Below, in pieces: positions 1 through 5,761 of a stretch of DNA of 10,001 nucleotides (position 1 is its first letter; each line of letters begins with the position of its first letter). A program made the position numbers and the translations under genes. The notes below the pieces were generated by a model. The model did no database searches. It worked only from the letters and a program-made list of their open reading frames with translations, and was not told the DNA's origin. Source of the DNA: Sphingomonadaceae bacterium (GTDB lineage Bacteria > Pseudomonadota > Alphaproteobacteria > Sphingomonadales > Sphingomonadaceae); assembly GCA_014380205.1 (NCBI GenBank), contig JACMKH010000031.1, positions 1 through 10,001 on the forward strand. Reading direction: 5' to 3'.

Positions 1-365
1 AACGCCGGATTCAGATAGCCCACCGAAAGCCCGCGAACGTCCCCCCGCGCCACCGCCTCGCCCGCGCGCGCCTCGCCGATCCGCCCGATCACGCGCAAGC
101 CCTTCGCGTCCTCCTCGACCCGCTCGATCCGGCCAACCGCGCGCCCATGCTCCCACAGCAACGGTACCCGTCCTCCGAGCCCCTCGCGAAAAGCCCCCCG
201 CTTAATCACATCCCCGCCCAGATCAGGCCGGTCGAACACCGCCGCATAGCCGGCGAAGCCTAGTCCTCCCCGTGAGCGACCCTTCAGGGTCGTTGAGGGG
301 GACCGCCGGCCGCCGGCCGGTGGTGGAGGGGGCGAGCGGCTGGCCGCGATCTCTCCCGGGTTCAC
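1..365 (-). CDS. HK97-family prohead protease (GTA gene 4 type), partial, with a repeat-encoded N-terminal extension
   Basis: This is the maturation protease that cleaves the capsid scaffold or capsid precursor in HK97-like phages and GTAs. Reading the minus strand, the family core starts at residue 37 with FAGYAAVFDRPDLGGDV, then KRGAF, VPLLWEHG and the VRGLSVGYLNPA segment typical of phage HK97/GTA prohead proteases. About 121 residues are visible and the C-terminus lies beyond the left edge. The start chosen is GTG at 365: its GTGA overlaps the stop of the DUF6127 gene, a purine-rich GAGAGG lies about 7 nt upstream, and the frame is open from there into the core. No ATG or other plausible start lies between it and FAGY. 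Residues 12-34 are a proline/arginine/glycine-rich stretch encoded by a palindromic repeat (264-333) and unlike normal family N-termini. Family is secure; the exact start is an inference. Confidence 0.85.
   Translation of the reverse strand, partial: MNPGEIAASRSPPPPPAGGRRSPSTTLKGRSRGGLGFAGYAAVFDRPDLGGDVIKRGAFREGLGGRVPLLWEHGRAVGRIERVEEDAKGLRVIGRIGEARAGEAVARGDVRGLSVGYLNPA
264..333. repeat. GC-rich palindromic repeat translated within the protease N-terminus
   Basis: Two stem-loops lie side by side. The first is CGACCC (277-282), loop TTCA, GGGTCG (287-292), with an outer TCCCC (267-271) facing GGGGA (298-302). The second is ACCGCCGGCC (302-311), a 3-nt loop, then GGCCGGTGGT (315-324), with one G-T wobble. 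The sequence is open in the protease frame and encodes roughly residues 12-34. The core CCTTCAGGG (281-289) recurs exactly in the repeat inside the portal gene at 1733-1741, so both probably belong to one repeat family. Element borders are approximate. Confidence 0.7.
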
Positions 366-673
366 CTGCCAGCCTCTCCGATCATTCCGAACCGCACCGC
401 CAGCCCCAGCAGCATCAGCGCTACGCACACCTTGACCACCCACGCCACCGCCGCCCGCGTCGCCGACCTTCGCGCCGCGCGCCACGCGCCGAGCAGCTCG
501 CGCAGTTCCCCTATATCCTCCCGCGCCCCCGGATCGGCGAGCCCGAGCATCGCGAGCGCGCGCGCCGCCCCCGCCTCGCTCGCTTCCTCGACGATCGCGC
601 GCAGGTTGACCGGATCCGCGCCCCGTTCCCCCGCCTGCCGCACGAGACGGGTCAGCATTTCGGTATCTGTCAT
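362..673 (-). CDS. DUF6127-type small membrane protein of the GTA/prophage head module
   Basis: This encodes 103 residues of unknown biochemical function. The ATG at 673 is preceded by GGAGAG at 4-5 nt. The N-terminal two thirds is charged and predicted helical (MTDTEMLTRLVRQAGERGAD, then acidic and alanine-rich helices and a RELLGAWRAARRSATR segment). Residues about 76-98 form one hydrophobic membrane-spanning stretch (AVAWVVKVCVALMLLGLAV) followed by a short tail. From memory, small proteins of this kind (DUF6127) sit between portal and prohead protease in sphingomonad GTA-like clusters, at the slot called g3.5 in the Rhodobacter GTA. The position here fits: 143 bp after the portal stop and overlapping the protease start by 4 bp (GTGA), which implies translational coupling. 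The DUF assignment is by recollection; the gene itself is well supported. Confidence 0.75.
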   Translation of the reverse strand: MTDTEMLTRLVRQAGERGADPVNLRAIVEEASEAGAARALAMLGLADPGAREDIGELRELLGAWRAARRSATRAAVAWVVKVCVALMLLGLAVRFGMIGEAGR

Positions 674-729
674 CGATCTCTCCACAACCGTCCGAGGGGC
701 GGCGTCGATTCCTCCGCGCCTCCGCGCGC

Positions 730-781
730 TCCGCGCCCTCCGCGTGAACAAATGAAAAAGAGTCTCACGCGGAGGCGCGGA
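730..781. repeat. Intergenic palindromic repeat with a long GC stem between portal and DUF6127 genes
   Basis: Perfect 11-bp arms CCTCCGCGTGA (737-747) and TCACGCGGAGG (765-775) enclose a 17-nt A-rich loop. The stem continues outward with TCCGCG against CGCGGA after one bulged C (730-736 against 776-781). More copies of CTCCGCGC lie just to the left (about 716-735). There is no run of T after the stem on the minus strand, so it does not look like an ordinary intrinsic terminator. It occupies the only sizeable gap in this operon, which suggests insertion of a mobile or amplified REP-like element. Confidence 0.7.
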
Positions 782-816
782 GGACGTGGAGAAGAAAAGG
801 CGTGGCGCGTCGCGCT

Positions 817-1977
817 TCAGGCGATCCCCACCATCGCCCGCTTCTCTTCGTCGGACAGAAAATCCGCCGCCCCCACCTGCTTCCACAGCCGCTCGCGATC
901 CTCGCTCATCGCCGGCACGCGATCGACATCGACGCGTAGCCCAACCCCCGGCCGCCACGCGCTGAGCCCCCGCGCAATCCCGCCCAAGATCTTCTCCGCG
1001 AGCGGCAATATCGTCAGCCGCCACAGCGCCCGGTTGGCCTCGCGGTAATTGGCGTAAGTCGCGTCCCCCGGCAGCCCGAGCAGCATCGGCGGCACCCCGA
1101 AGGCGAGCGCGATCTCCCTCGCCGCCGCGGCCTTGAGCCCGACAAAATCCATGTCCGCCGGGGTCAGGCTCATCGCCTGCCAGCGCAGCCCGCCCTCGAG
1201 CAGCAGCGGCCGCCCCGCGTTCGCCGCTCCCGAGAAGCTCGCCTCGAGCTCCTCGCGCAGCCGGTCGAACTGCTCGCCCGAAAGCGCCCCGCCGTCCTTC
1301 CCCGGATCGTAGCTCAACGCGCCCGAGGGCCGCGCGGCGTTGTCGAGCAGCGCCTTGTTCCAGCGCGTCGCGGCGTTGTGGATCGCGATCGCCCCCGCGG
1401 CGGCGCCGAGGCTGCCAAGCCCGTAATGGTCGTCGAGCGGATGCATCGCCTTGATATGGACCAGCCCCGGCCGTCCCATCCCGTCACGCGCCGGAACCCG
1501 CGTCTTCGCCTCCCCCGCGCGATAGACGTACGCTGCGGGCCACCCGCGCGCGTCCGCCTCGATGCTCACCCGCTCGGGCCGCAGCGCGAACAGCTCCCCC
1601 GGCTCGCCCTTGGCGTCGAGCAGCACCTGCACGAACGCATTCCCATGCAACAACAGCTGCGCCGCCACCGTCTCGACCAGCGACTGCCCAGCGGACGGCG
1701 CGGTTACAAGCGCAACGATCCGGTCCCCCTCCCCTTCAGGGGAGGGGTTAGGGGTGGGGCCTGTCCCCACTTCTCCAGGCTCCACAGTGATCGGCGCCGC
1801 CCCCGCCCCCTCGCTCACCAGCCGCACCGCGCGCTGGGCCACCGCGTTCTCGCAGTATCCGCTACGCACCTGGCTCTCATACCCGCGCGGCCAGTCGCCC
1901 TGGACCAGCCCGCCGAACCCCCGCGTCAACGCCGGCCGCGCCGAACCGCCGCCGGACTTCCGCCCGAACCATTTCAT
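817..1977 (-). CDS. HK97-family phage/GTA portal protein (GTA gene 3 type)
   Basis: The portal forms the dodecameric ring at the capsid vertex through which DNA is packaged and to which the tail attaches. The 386 residues show the portal pattern: an N-terminal MKWFGRK, the YCENAVAQRAVRLVSEGAGAAP segment, LVETVAAQLLLHGNAFVQVL, ELFALRPERV, HIKAMHPLDDHYGLGSL, RWNKALLDNAARPSGAL, REIALAFGVPPMLLGLPGDATYANYREANRALW and a C-terminal LSDEEKRAMVGIA. I start at ATG 1977 because GGAGG lies 8 nt upstream; the GTG at 1992 in the same frame would put that GGAGG inside the gene. Length is normal for GTA portals. Residues about 69-84 (proline/glycine/glutamate-rich, containing TPNPSPEGEG) are encoded by a palindromic repeat and look like an insertion. 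The gene precedes DUF6127 and protease on the same strand. No terminase gene precedes it. Confidence 0.93.
   Translation of the reverse strand: MKWFGRKSGGGSARPALTRGFGGLVQGDWPRGYESQVRSGYCENAVAQRAVRLVSEGAGAAPITVEPGEVGTGPTPNPSPEGEGDRIVALVTAPSAGQSLVETVAAQLLLHGNAFVQVLLDAKGEPGELFALRPERVSIEADARGWPAAYVYRAGEAKTRVPARDGMGRPGLVHIKAMHPLDDHYGLGSLGAAAGAIAIHNAATRWNKALLDNAARPSGALSYDPGKDGGALSGEQFDRLREELEASFSGAANAGRPLLLEGGLRWQAMSLTPADMDFVGLKAAAAREIALAFGVPPMLLGLPGDATYANYREANRALWRLTILPLAEKILGGIARGLSAWRPGVGLRVDVDRVPAMSEDRERLWKQVGAADFLSDEEKRAMVGIA
1726..1773. repeat. Palindromic repeat inserted in frame inside the portal gene
   Basis: A perfect 10-bp stem, CCCCTCCCCT (1726-1735) and AGGGGAGGGG (1738-1747), has a 2-nt loop. 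It is followed by a second hairpin, GTGGGG (1754-1759) and CCCCAC (1765-1770). The 48 bases equal 16 codons and add a low-complexity stretch at portal residues 69-84 without breaking the frame. From memory, C/G-block palindromes of this shape recur between genes in many alphaproteobacterial genomes. Confidence 0.75.
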
Positions 1978-1998
1978 CTCGTCCGCCTCCACCCAAGC

Positions 1999-2093
1999 CC
2001 GTCATGCTGAAATGGTTTCAGCATCCATGAGCGCAGCGTCGCGACAGCGCGTGAGCTGAGCGCCAATGGATGCCGACCTTCGTCGCATGACGG
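1999..2093. repeat. 95-bp MITE/REP-like element with terminal inverted repeats upstream of the portal gene
   Basis: Perfect 9-bp terminal inverted repeats CCGTCATGC (1999-2007) and GCATGACGG (2085-2093) bound the element. Nested inside are a 9-bp hairpin ATGCTGAAA, loop TGG, TTTCAGCAT (2004-2024), and a second pair GCATCCAT (2021-2028) and ATGGATGC (2066-2073). Sequences opening with GTCATGCTGAA and carrying a TTTCAGCATCC arm are, from memory, a common dispersed repeat in sphingomonads. It fills much of the space between the divergent portal and GrlR-like genes and so lies where their promoters should be. Confidence 0.7.
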
Positions 2094-2178
2094 AGCTGGT
2101 TACAAAATTCAGCCTGTGACCCACGCCACACCGCCGCTCGCGCCGCGCGCTATCCCGCGCCGAGAAAGGACCTAGCCC

Positions 2179-2502
2179 ATGCCCCTCGCCCCCGGCCTCT
2201 ACCGCCTCGCCTGGCGCACCCCGCTCGGCGAGGGCGCGGGCGTCGTCACCCTCGACAACGCGTGCTTCCGCGCGCTCAAAGGCCCGGCCTTCACCGGTCG
2301 CCTCCACAATGCCGGCGACGCCTTCGCCGCGCGCCTCATCCTTACGGGTCCCGCCGCCGCGCCCGTCGCCTACGCCTATGGCCGCGATCGTCTCGACATC
2401 GATCTCGCCGGTCGCGCCTACGGCCCGCGCGCGCTCCTCGCCGGCCGCGCGCCACAAGCCCCCGGCCTCGAGATCGAGGCGGAGCTCACGCCGATGGGAT
2501 GA
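2179..2502 (+). CDS. Small GrlR-like protein
   Basis: This encodes 107 residues starting at ATG 2179 with AAAGGA 8 nt upstream. The N-terminal pattern GLYRLAWRTPLGEGAGVVTL and the C-terminal APQAPGLEIEAEL resemble the GrlR-like family of small beta-rich proteins (LYxVxFxTPxGEGAGVVVL...; ...APGxxFxATL). The middle (residues 34-90) does not show the usual GGD region of that family, so the match is partial. GrlR itself is a negative regulator of type III secretion in enteropathogenic E. coli, but most family members are uncharacterised and that role should not be transferred. No signal peptide or membrane segment is seen. It is divergent from the portal gene and convergent with the S9 peptidase gene. 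The reading frame is credible; the family call is moderate. Confidence 0.65.
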   Translation: MPLAPGLYRLAWRTPLGEGAGVVTLDNACFRALKGPAFTGRLHNAGDAFAARLILTGPAAAPVAYAYGRDRLDIDLAGRAYGPRALLAGRAPQAPGLEIEAELTPMG

Positions 2503-2568
2503 AGGCTCGTCTATTGGAGGATGTGCGTCGCGGCATGGTCGCCTTCGCGCAATTCGCCATCTTGGCGT

Positions 2569-2597
2569 TCTTTACCGAATCAGCGTGACGCTGTCAA
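2569..2597 (-). promoter_or_regulatory. Possible sigma-70-like promoter reading leftward
   Basis: On the minus strand a perfect TTGACA (2597-2592) is followed after exactly 17 nt by TAAAGA (2574-2569), a weak -10. Transcription would run antisense through the GrlR-like gene toward the portal gene, whose start is about 590 bp away. The -10 matches the consensus at only three positions, and the site overlaps a terminator-like hairpin, so it may be chance. Confidence 0.2.
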
Positions 2598-2651
2598 GTC
2601 TTTTTTTGCGTATATGGTAAAAAAACTCGGCGGTAGATGCATGCATGGCCG
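2581..2651. terminator. Possible bidirectional terminator between convergent genes
   Basis: This lies between the GrlR-like gene (ends 2502, plus) and the peptidase gene (ends 2679, minus). In the plus direction a small hairpin CAGCG-TGA-CGCTG (2581-2593) is followed by T7 at 2601-2607. In the minus direction a CGGC/GCCG stem (2648-2651 with 2628-2631), whose loop holds the palindrome ATGCATGCAT, is followed by T7 (complement of 2619-2625). The T and A tracts also pair with each other. Both stems are short and the plus-strand T tract begins 7 nt after its stem, so the evidence is only suggestive. The segment stands out as A/T-rich in GC-rich DNA. Confidence 0.4.
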
Positions 2652-2678
2652 GAACCCGCTGCCTTGCCGCGCCTTGCG

Positions 2679-4679
2679 CTACTGCACCGCGAGGTGCCGG
2701 TCGAACCAATCGAGATGCCGCGTCACGCGGTCGCGGATATAGCTCGGCACGGAAAGCCCGTGCGTCTCGCCGGGATAGACCACGAGCCGGGTCGGCACGC
2801 CGCGCGAGCGCAGCGCCTGGTACATCTGCTCGGCCCCGATGCACGGCACGTTGACGTCCTCCGCCGCGCATAGATAGAGCGTCGCCGCGCTGATCTCGCC
2901 CGCGCGCCAGAACGGATAGCTGAGCCGCCGCCACAGATCGGCCTGCTGCCAGGGCGGTCCCAGCTCGATCTCATACTCACGCACATATTGGTCGGCGCCG
3001 TATCCGCCCGCGAAGTTCGCCATCCCCGCACCACTCACCGCCGCGCGCACGCGGGGCTCGCGCGCGATCATGTAGTTCGCGAGGATCCCGCCGTAGCTCC
3101 ATCCGGCGACCCCGATCCGCGCCGGATCGGCGATGCCCTCGGCGATCGCCCAGTCGATCCCCGCGCTGATGTCGGCCGCGTCGGCGTTGCCCCAGTCGGC
3201 GTAGATCGCCGACGCAAAAGCCTCGCCGCGCCCCGACGAGCCGCGCGGGTTGACCGCGAGCACGGCGTAGCCCCGCGCCGCGTAAACCTGCCAGTCGAGG
3301 TTGAGCTCGTGGCTGAACTGATAGACCGGACCGCCGTGGAGCCGCACGATCAGCGGCAGCCGCGTCCCCGGCGCGTGCCCCGGCGGCAGCGTCAGCAGCG
3401 CATGGATCTCGACGTCGCCGCTCATGAAGCTGACGTCGCGCGTCTCGCCGAACGCGCGCTCGGCCAGCCAGCCGTTATGCTCGCCGAACGTCCTCGGCGT
3501 CGCCTCGACCGTGCGCAGTCCGGCCGCGCTTGCCACGTCGCCGTCGAGCACGACGATCCGCCCGCCTTCCCCCAGCGCGAAGTCGCTCGCCATCCGCGCC
3601 CCGCTAGTGAGATATTCGATCCGATTGCTAACCGGATCGATCCGCGCGAGCCATGTGTCGCGGTCCTGCTCGATCAGCGCGAGGATATGCCGCCCGTCGG
3701 CGTCCCAGCGCGCGCCGTAGAACCAGCGGTCGATCCGCGCGGGCGCGCCTTGCTCCCCGCTCTCGATATCGGCGGTCGCGAGCTGGAAGGGCGAATAATA
3801 GATCAGCCGCTCCTCGCCCGCCGCGACCCACAGCAGCCGCCGTGAATCGGGCGACCATTCCGGCCGCCCCGCCTCCCAGTCGGGGTCGAGGTCCGATCCC
3901 TCGTGCGTGCTGATCCGCCGCGCCTCGCCGCCTTCGGCCGGCATCACGTAGATGTCGTGGCACAAATGCCGGTCGGCGTCCTCGCACCGTTTCGAGACGA
4001 ACGCGATCCACCGCCCGTCGGGCGACCAGCTCGGCAGCCAGTGGTCATCCTCGCCCGATGTCAGCTGCACGGCCTCCCCCGATCGCAAATCGACGCGGAA
4101 CAGATGCTGCCGCCGCGCGTCGAGCCGCCCGCGCCCGTCCTCCTTGAAGAACAACCGGTCGATCACGATCGGCGCGGGCGGATCAGCCTCGCTCCCGACC
4201 GCCCCGCCGAGCTCGGCGACGACCACCGCGCTCCGCCCGTCGGGCGAAAGGCTGTAGTCGCTCACCCCGCCCGCGATCCGGCTCGCCTGGCGCGCGCGCC
4301 CGCCGCGCTCCGCCATCGTCCAGAGCTGGGTCTCGCCCTCCTCGTCGTCGCCGCCGTCGCGCAGGAAGGCGAGCACGCGCCCGTCCGCGCTGAACTGCGG
4401 CGACCACTCGCTTTCCGCCCGCGTCCGCGTCAGCGCCCGCCCCGCGCCGCCTTCCCAGCCCACCGCAAAAAGGTCGCTCTGGCTCGCGTCCTTGTCCGTG
4501 CGCGCGCTGCTCACGACATAGACCACCCGCTCCCCATCGGGCGCGAACACCGGCTCCGAAATCTCCTCGACCCGCGTCATGTCCTCGACGGTGAAGGGCA
4601 TGGGCGGGGTCTGCGCGGCCGCCTGTTGCGCGAAGACCACAAGGGCGAGAGCGGCGATGCCGCGCGAAGCTCGGTTCAT
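2679..4679 (-). CDS. Periplasmic S9-family (prolyl oligopeptidase/acylaminoacyl-peptidase type) serine peptidase
   Basis: This enzyme hydrolyses short peptides, probably in the periplasm. In the 666 residues from ATG 4679, residues 1-23 form a signal peptide (MNRASRGIAALALVVF, cleavage near AQA or AAAQ). A TolB/WD-like beta-propeller follows (about 30-410) with repeated SPDG-type turns: FAPDG, FSADG, LSPDG, WSPDG, WSPDS and WDADG. The C-terminal alpha/beta-hydrolase domain has the oxyanion HGGP motif (about 448-451), the nucleophile in GWSYGG (Ser528), Asp608 in AEDVNVP and His640 in GETHG, so the catalytic triad is complete. An in-frame start at 4721 is possible but would put 14 charged and glycine residues before the signal peptide, so I prefer 4679, although neither has a clear Shine-Dalgarno. 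Substrate preference cannot be read. It is divergent from the DUF808 gene and convergent with the GrlR-like gene. Confidence 0.93.
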   Translation of the reverse strand: MNRASRGIAALALVVFAQQAAAQTPPMPFTVEDMTRVEEISEPVFAPDGERVVYVVSSARTDKDASQSDLFAVGWEGGAGRALTRTRAESEWSPQFSADGRVLAFLRDGGDDEEGETQLWTMAERGGRARQASRIAGGVSDYSLSPDGRSAVVVAELGGAVGSEADPPAPIVIDRLFFKEDGRGRLDARRQHLFRVDLRSGEAVQLTSGEDDHWLPSWSPDGRWIAFVSKRCEDADRHLCHDIYVMPAEGGEARRISTHEGSDLDPDWEAGRPEWSPDSRRLLWVAAGEERLIYYSPFQLATADIESGEQGAPARIDRWFYGARWDADGRHILALIEQDRDTWLARIDPVSNRIEYLTSGARMASDFALGEGGRIVVLDGDVASAAGLRTVEATPRTFGEHNGWLAERAFGETRDVSFMSGDVEIHALLTLPPGHAPGTRLPLIVRLHGGPVYQFSHELNLDWQVYAARGYAVLAVNPRGSSGRGEAFASAIYADWGNADAADISAGIDWAIAEGIADPARIGVAGWSYGGILANYMIAREPRVRAAVSGAGMANFAGGYGADQYVREYEIELGPPWQQADLWRRLSYPFWRAGEISAATLYLCAAEDVNVPCIGAEQMYQALRSRGVPTRLVVYPGETHGLSVPSYIRDRVTRHLDWFDRHLAVQ

Positions 4680-4747
4680 CGGTTGATCATGCCCAAGCGT
4701 GCGCCCGCCGCCAAGCCCCAAGCAGACTGGCGCAGCCGCGCGCTTGT

Positions 4748-4781
4748 CCTGTAGGGAGTAGGCCTCGCTTCGGGCTACAGG
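4748..4781. promoter_or_regulatory. Hairpin overlapping the Shine-Dalgarno of the DUF808 gene
   Basis: CCTGTAG (4748-4754) is the exact complement of CTACAGG (4775-4781). The right arm includes the AGG of the AGGGA ribosome-binding sequence that precedes ATG 4791. If the hairpin forms in the transcript it could mask translation initiation. It lies in the 111-bp divergent spacer between the peptidase and DUF808 genes, so it could equally be part of a promoter or operator region. Confidence 0.3.
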
Positions 4782-4790
4782 GATTTACGC

Positions 4791-5744
4791 ATGGCGTCAG
4801 GTCTGGTCGCGCTGCTCGACGATGTCGCGGGGATCACGCGGCTCGCCGCCGCATCGCTCGACGACATCGCGGGCGCGGCGGGCAAGGCCGGGGTCAAGGC
4901 GGCGGGCGTGGTGGTCGACGACACCGCGGTCACCCCTCGCTACGTTACCGGCTTCACCCCCGATCGCGAGCTGCCGATCATCTGGCGGATCGCGCTCGGC
5001 TCGCTGCGCAACAAGCTGCTCATCCTGCTCCCCGCCGCGATCGCGCTCAGCGCCTTCGCCCCGTGGGCGGTGACCCCGCTGCTCATGATCGGCGGCGCCT
5101 ATCTCGCCTTCGAGGCGACCGAGAAGATCATCGAGGCGGTGATCGGCCACGACGTCGACAACGAGCCCGAGCATCTCGCGCTCGAGTCGGCCGAGATCGA
5201 GAAGCAGAAGGTGTCGGGCGCGATCCGCACCGATTTCATCCTCTCGGCCGAGATCATGGCGATCGCGCTCGCCGAGGTCTCCGATCTCACCCTCGTCATC
5301 CGCTCGGTCGCGCTGGCGGCGGTCGCGATCGGCATCACCGTCGCGGTCTATGGCGTCGTCGCGTTGATCGTGAAGATGGACGATGTCGGCCTCCACCTCG
5401 CGCAACGCAGCATCGGCGCGGTCCGCGCGCTCGGCCGGGGGATGGTCAAGGCGATGCCCGTGGTGATGCGCTGGCTCGGCACGATCGGCACCGCCGCGAT
5501 GCTCTGGGTCGGCGGCGGCATCCTGGTCCACGGCCTCCACGAATTCCATTTCTCCCCCATCCCCGAATGGATCGACCGCGCCGCCCAAGCGGCGGGTGCA
5601 GCGCTTCCCTTCGCGCGCGGCGCGATCGAATGGATCGTCAACGCGCTCGGCGCGGCGATCGTCGGCGCGGTGATCGGCGGTGTCATCGTCGGCATGATCC
5701 ACCTCTGGAAGCATCGCCGGGGCACGGCCGCCGAGGCACACTGA
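4791..5744 (+). CDS. yedI: DUF808 family inner-membrane protein (YedI-like)
   Basis: The 317 residues begin at ATG 4791, with AGGGA about 7 nt upstream. The N-terminus MASGLVALLDDVAGITRLAA, followed by ASLDDIAGAAGKAGVKAAGVVVDD, TPRYVTGFTPDRELPIIWRI and GAYLAFEATEKI, is characteristic of DUF808/YedI proteins. Hydrophobic segments at about 75-92, 93-107, 172-195, 229-249 and 282-305 indicate a polytopic inner-membrane protein, with a charged, probably cytoplasmic loop (about 120-150) between them. The C-terminus is short and basic (LWKHRR). Length matches the family. The function of YedI is not established and nothing in the context suggests one. It is divergent from the peptidase and its stop lies 17 bp from the convergent RTX gene, with no room for a conventional terminator. 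Confidence 0.93.
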   Translation: MASGLVALLDDVAGITRLAAASLDDIAGAAGKAGVKAAGVVVDDTAVTPRYVTGFTPDRELPIIWRIALGSLRNKLLILLPAAIALSAFAPWAVTPLLMIGGAYLAFEATEKIIEAVIGHDVDNEPEHLALESAEIEKQKVSGAIRTDFILSAEIMAIALAEVSDLTLVIRSVALAAVAIGITVAVYGVVALIVKMDDVGLHLAQRSIGAVRALGRGMVKAMPVVMRWLGTIGTAAMLWVGGGILVHGLHEFHFSPIPEWIDRAAQAAGAALPFARGAIEWIVNALGAAIVGAVIGGVIVGMIHLWKHRRGTAAEAH

Positions 5745-5761
5745 GCGGGGGAGCGTGGCTT

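Noticed and set aside
1378..2059. Plus-strand open frames opposite the portal gene
   Set aside because: They are low-complexity arginine/proline shadows; the minus strand encodes a clear portal protein.
2002..2457. Open frame of 151 codons on the minus strand opposite the GrlR-like gene
   Set aside because: Its composition is arginine/alanine/glycine-rich and typical of an antisense shadow in high-GC DNA, it has no family pattern, and the plus-strand gene has a good ribosome-binding site and a recognisable N-terminus.
2988..4754. Long plus-strand open frames opposite the S9 peptidase
   Set aside because: They are arginine/proline-rich shadows, while the minus strand has a complete catalytic triad and signal peptide.
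5745..5761. Terminator between the convergent DUF808 and RTX genes
   Set aside because: Only 17 bp separate the stops and there is no stem followed by a T tract.
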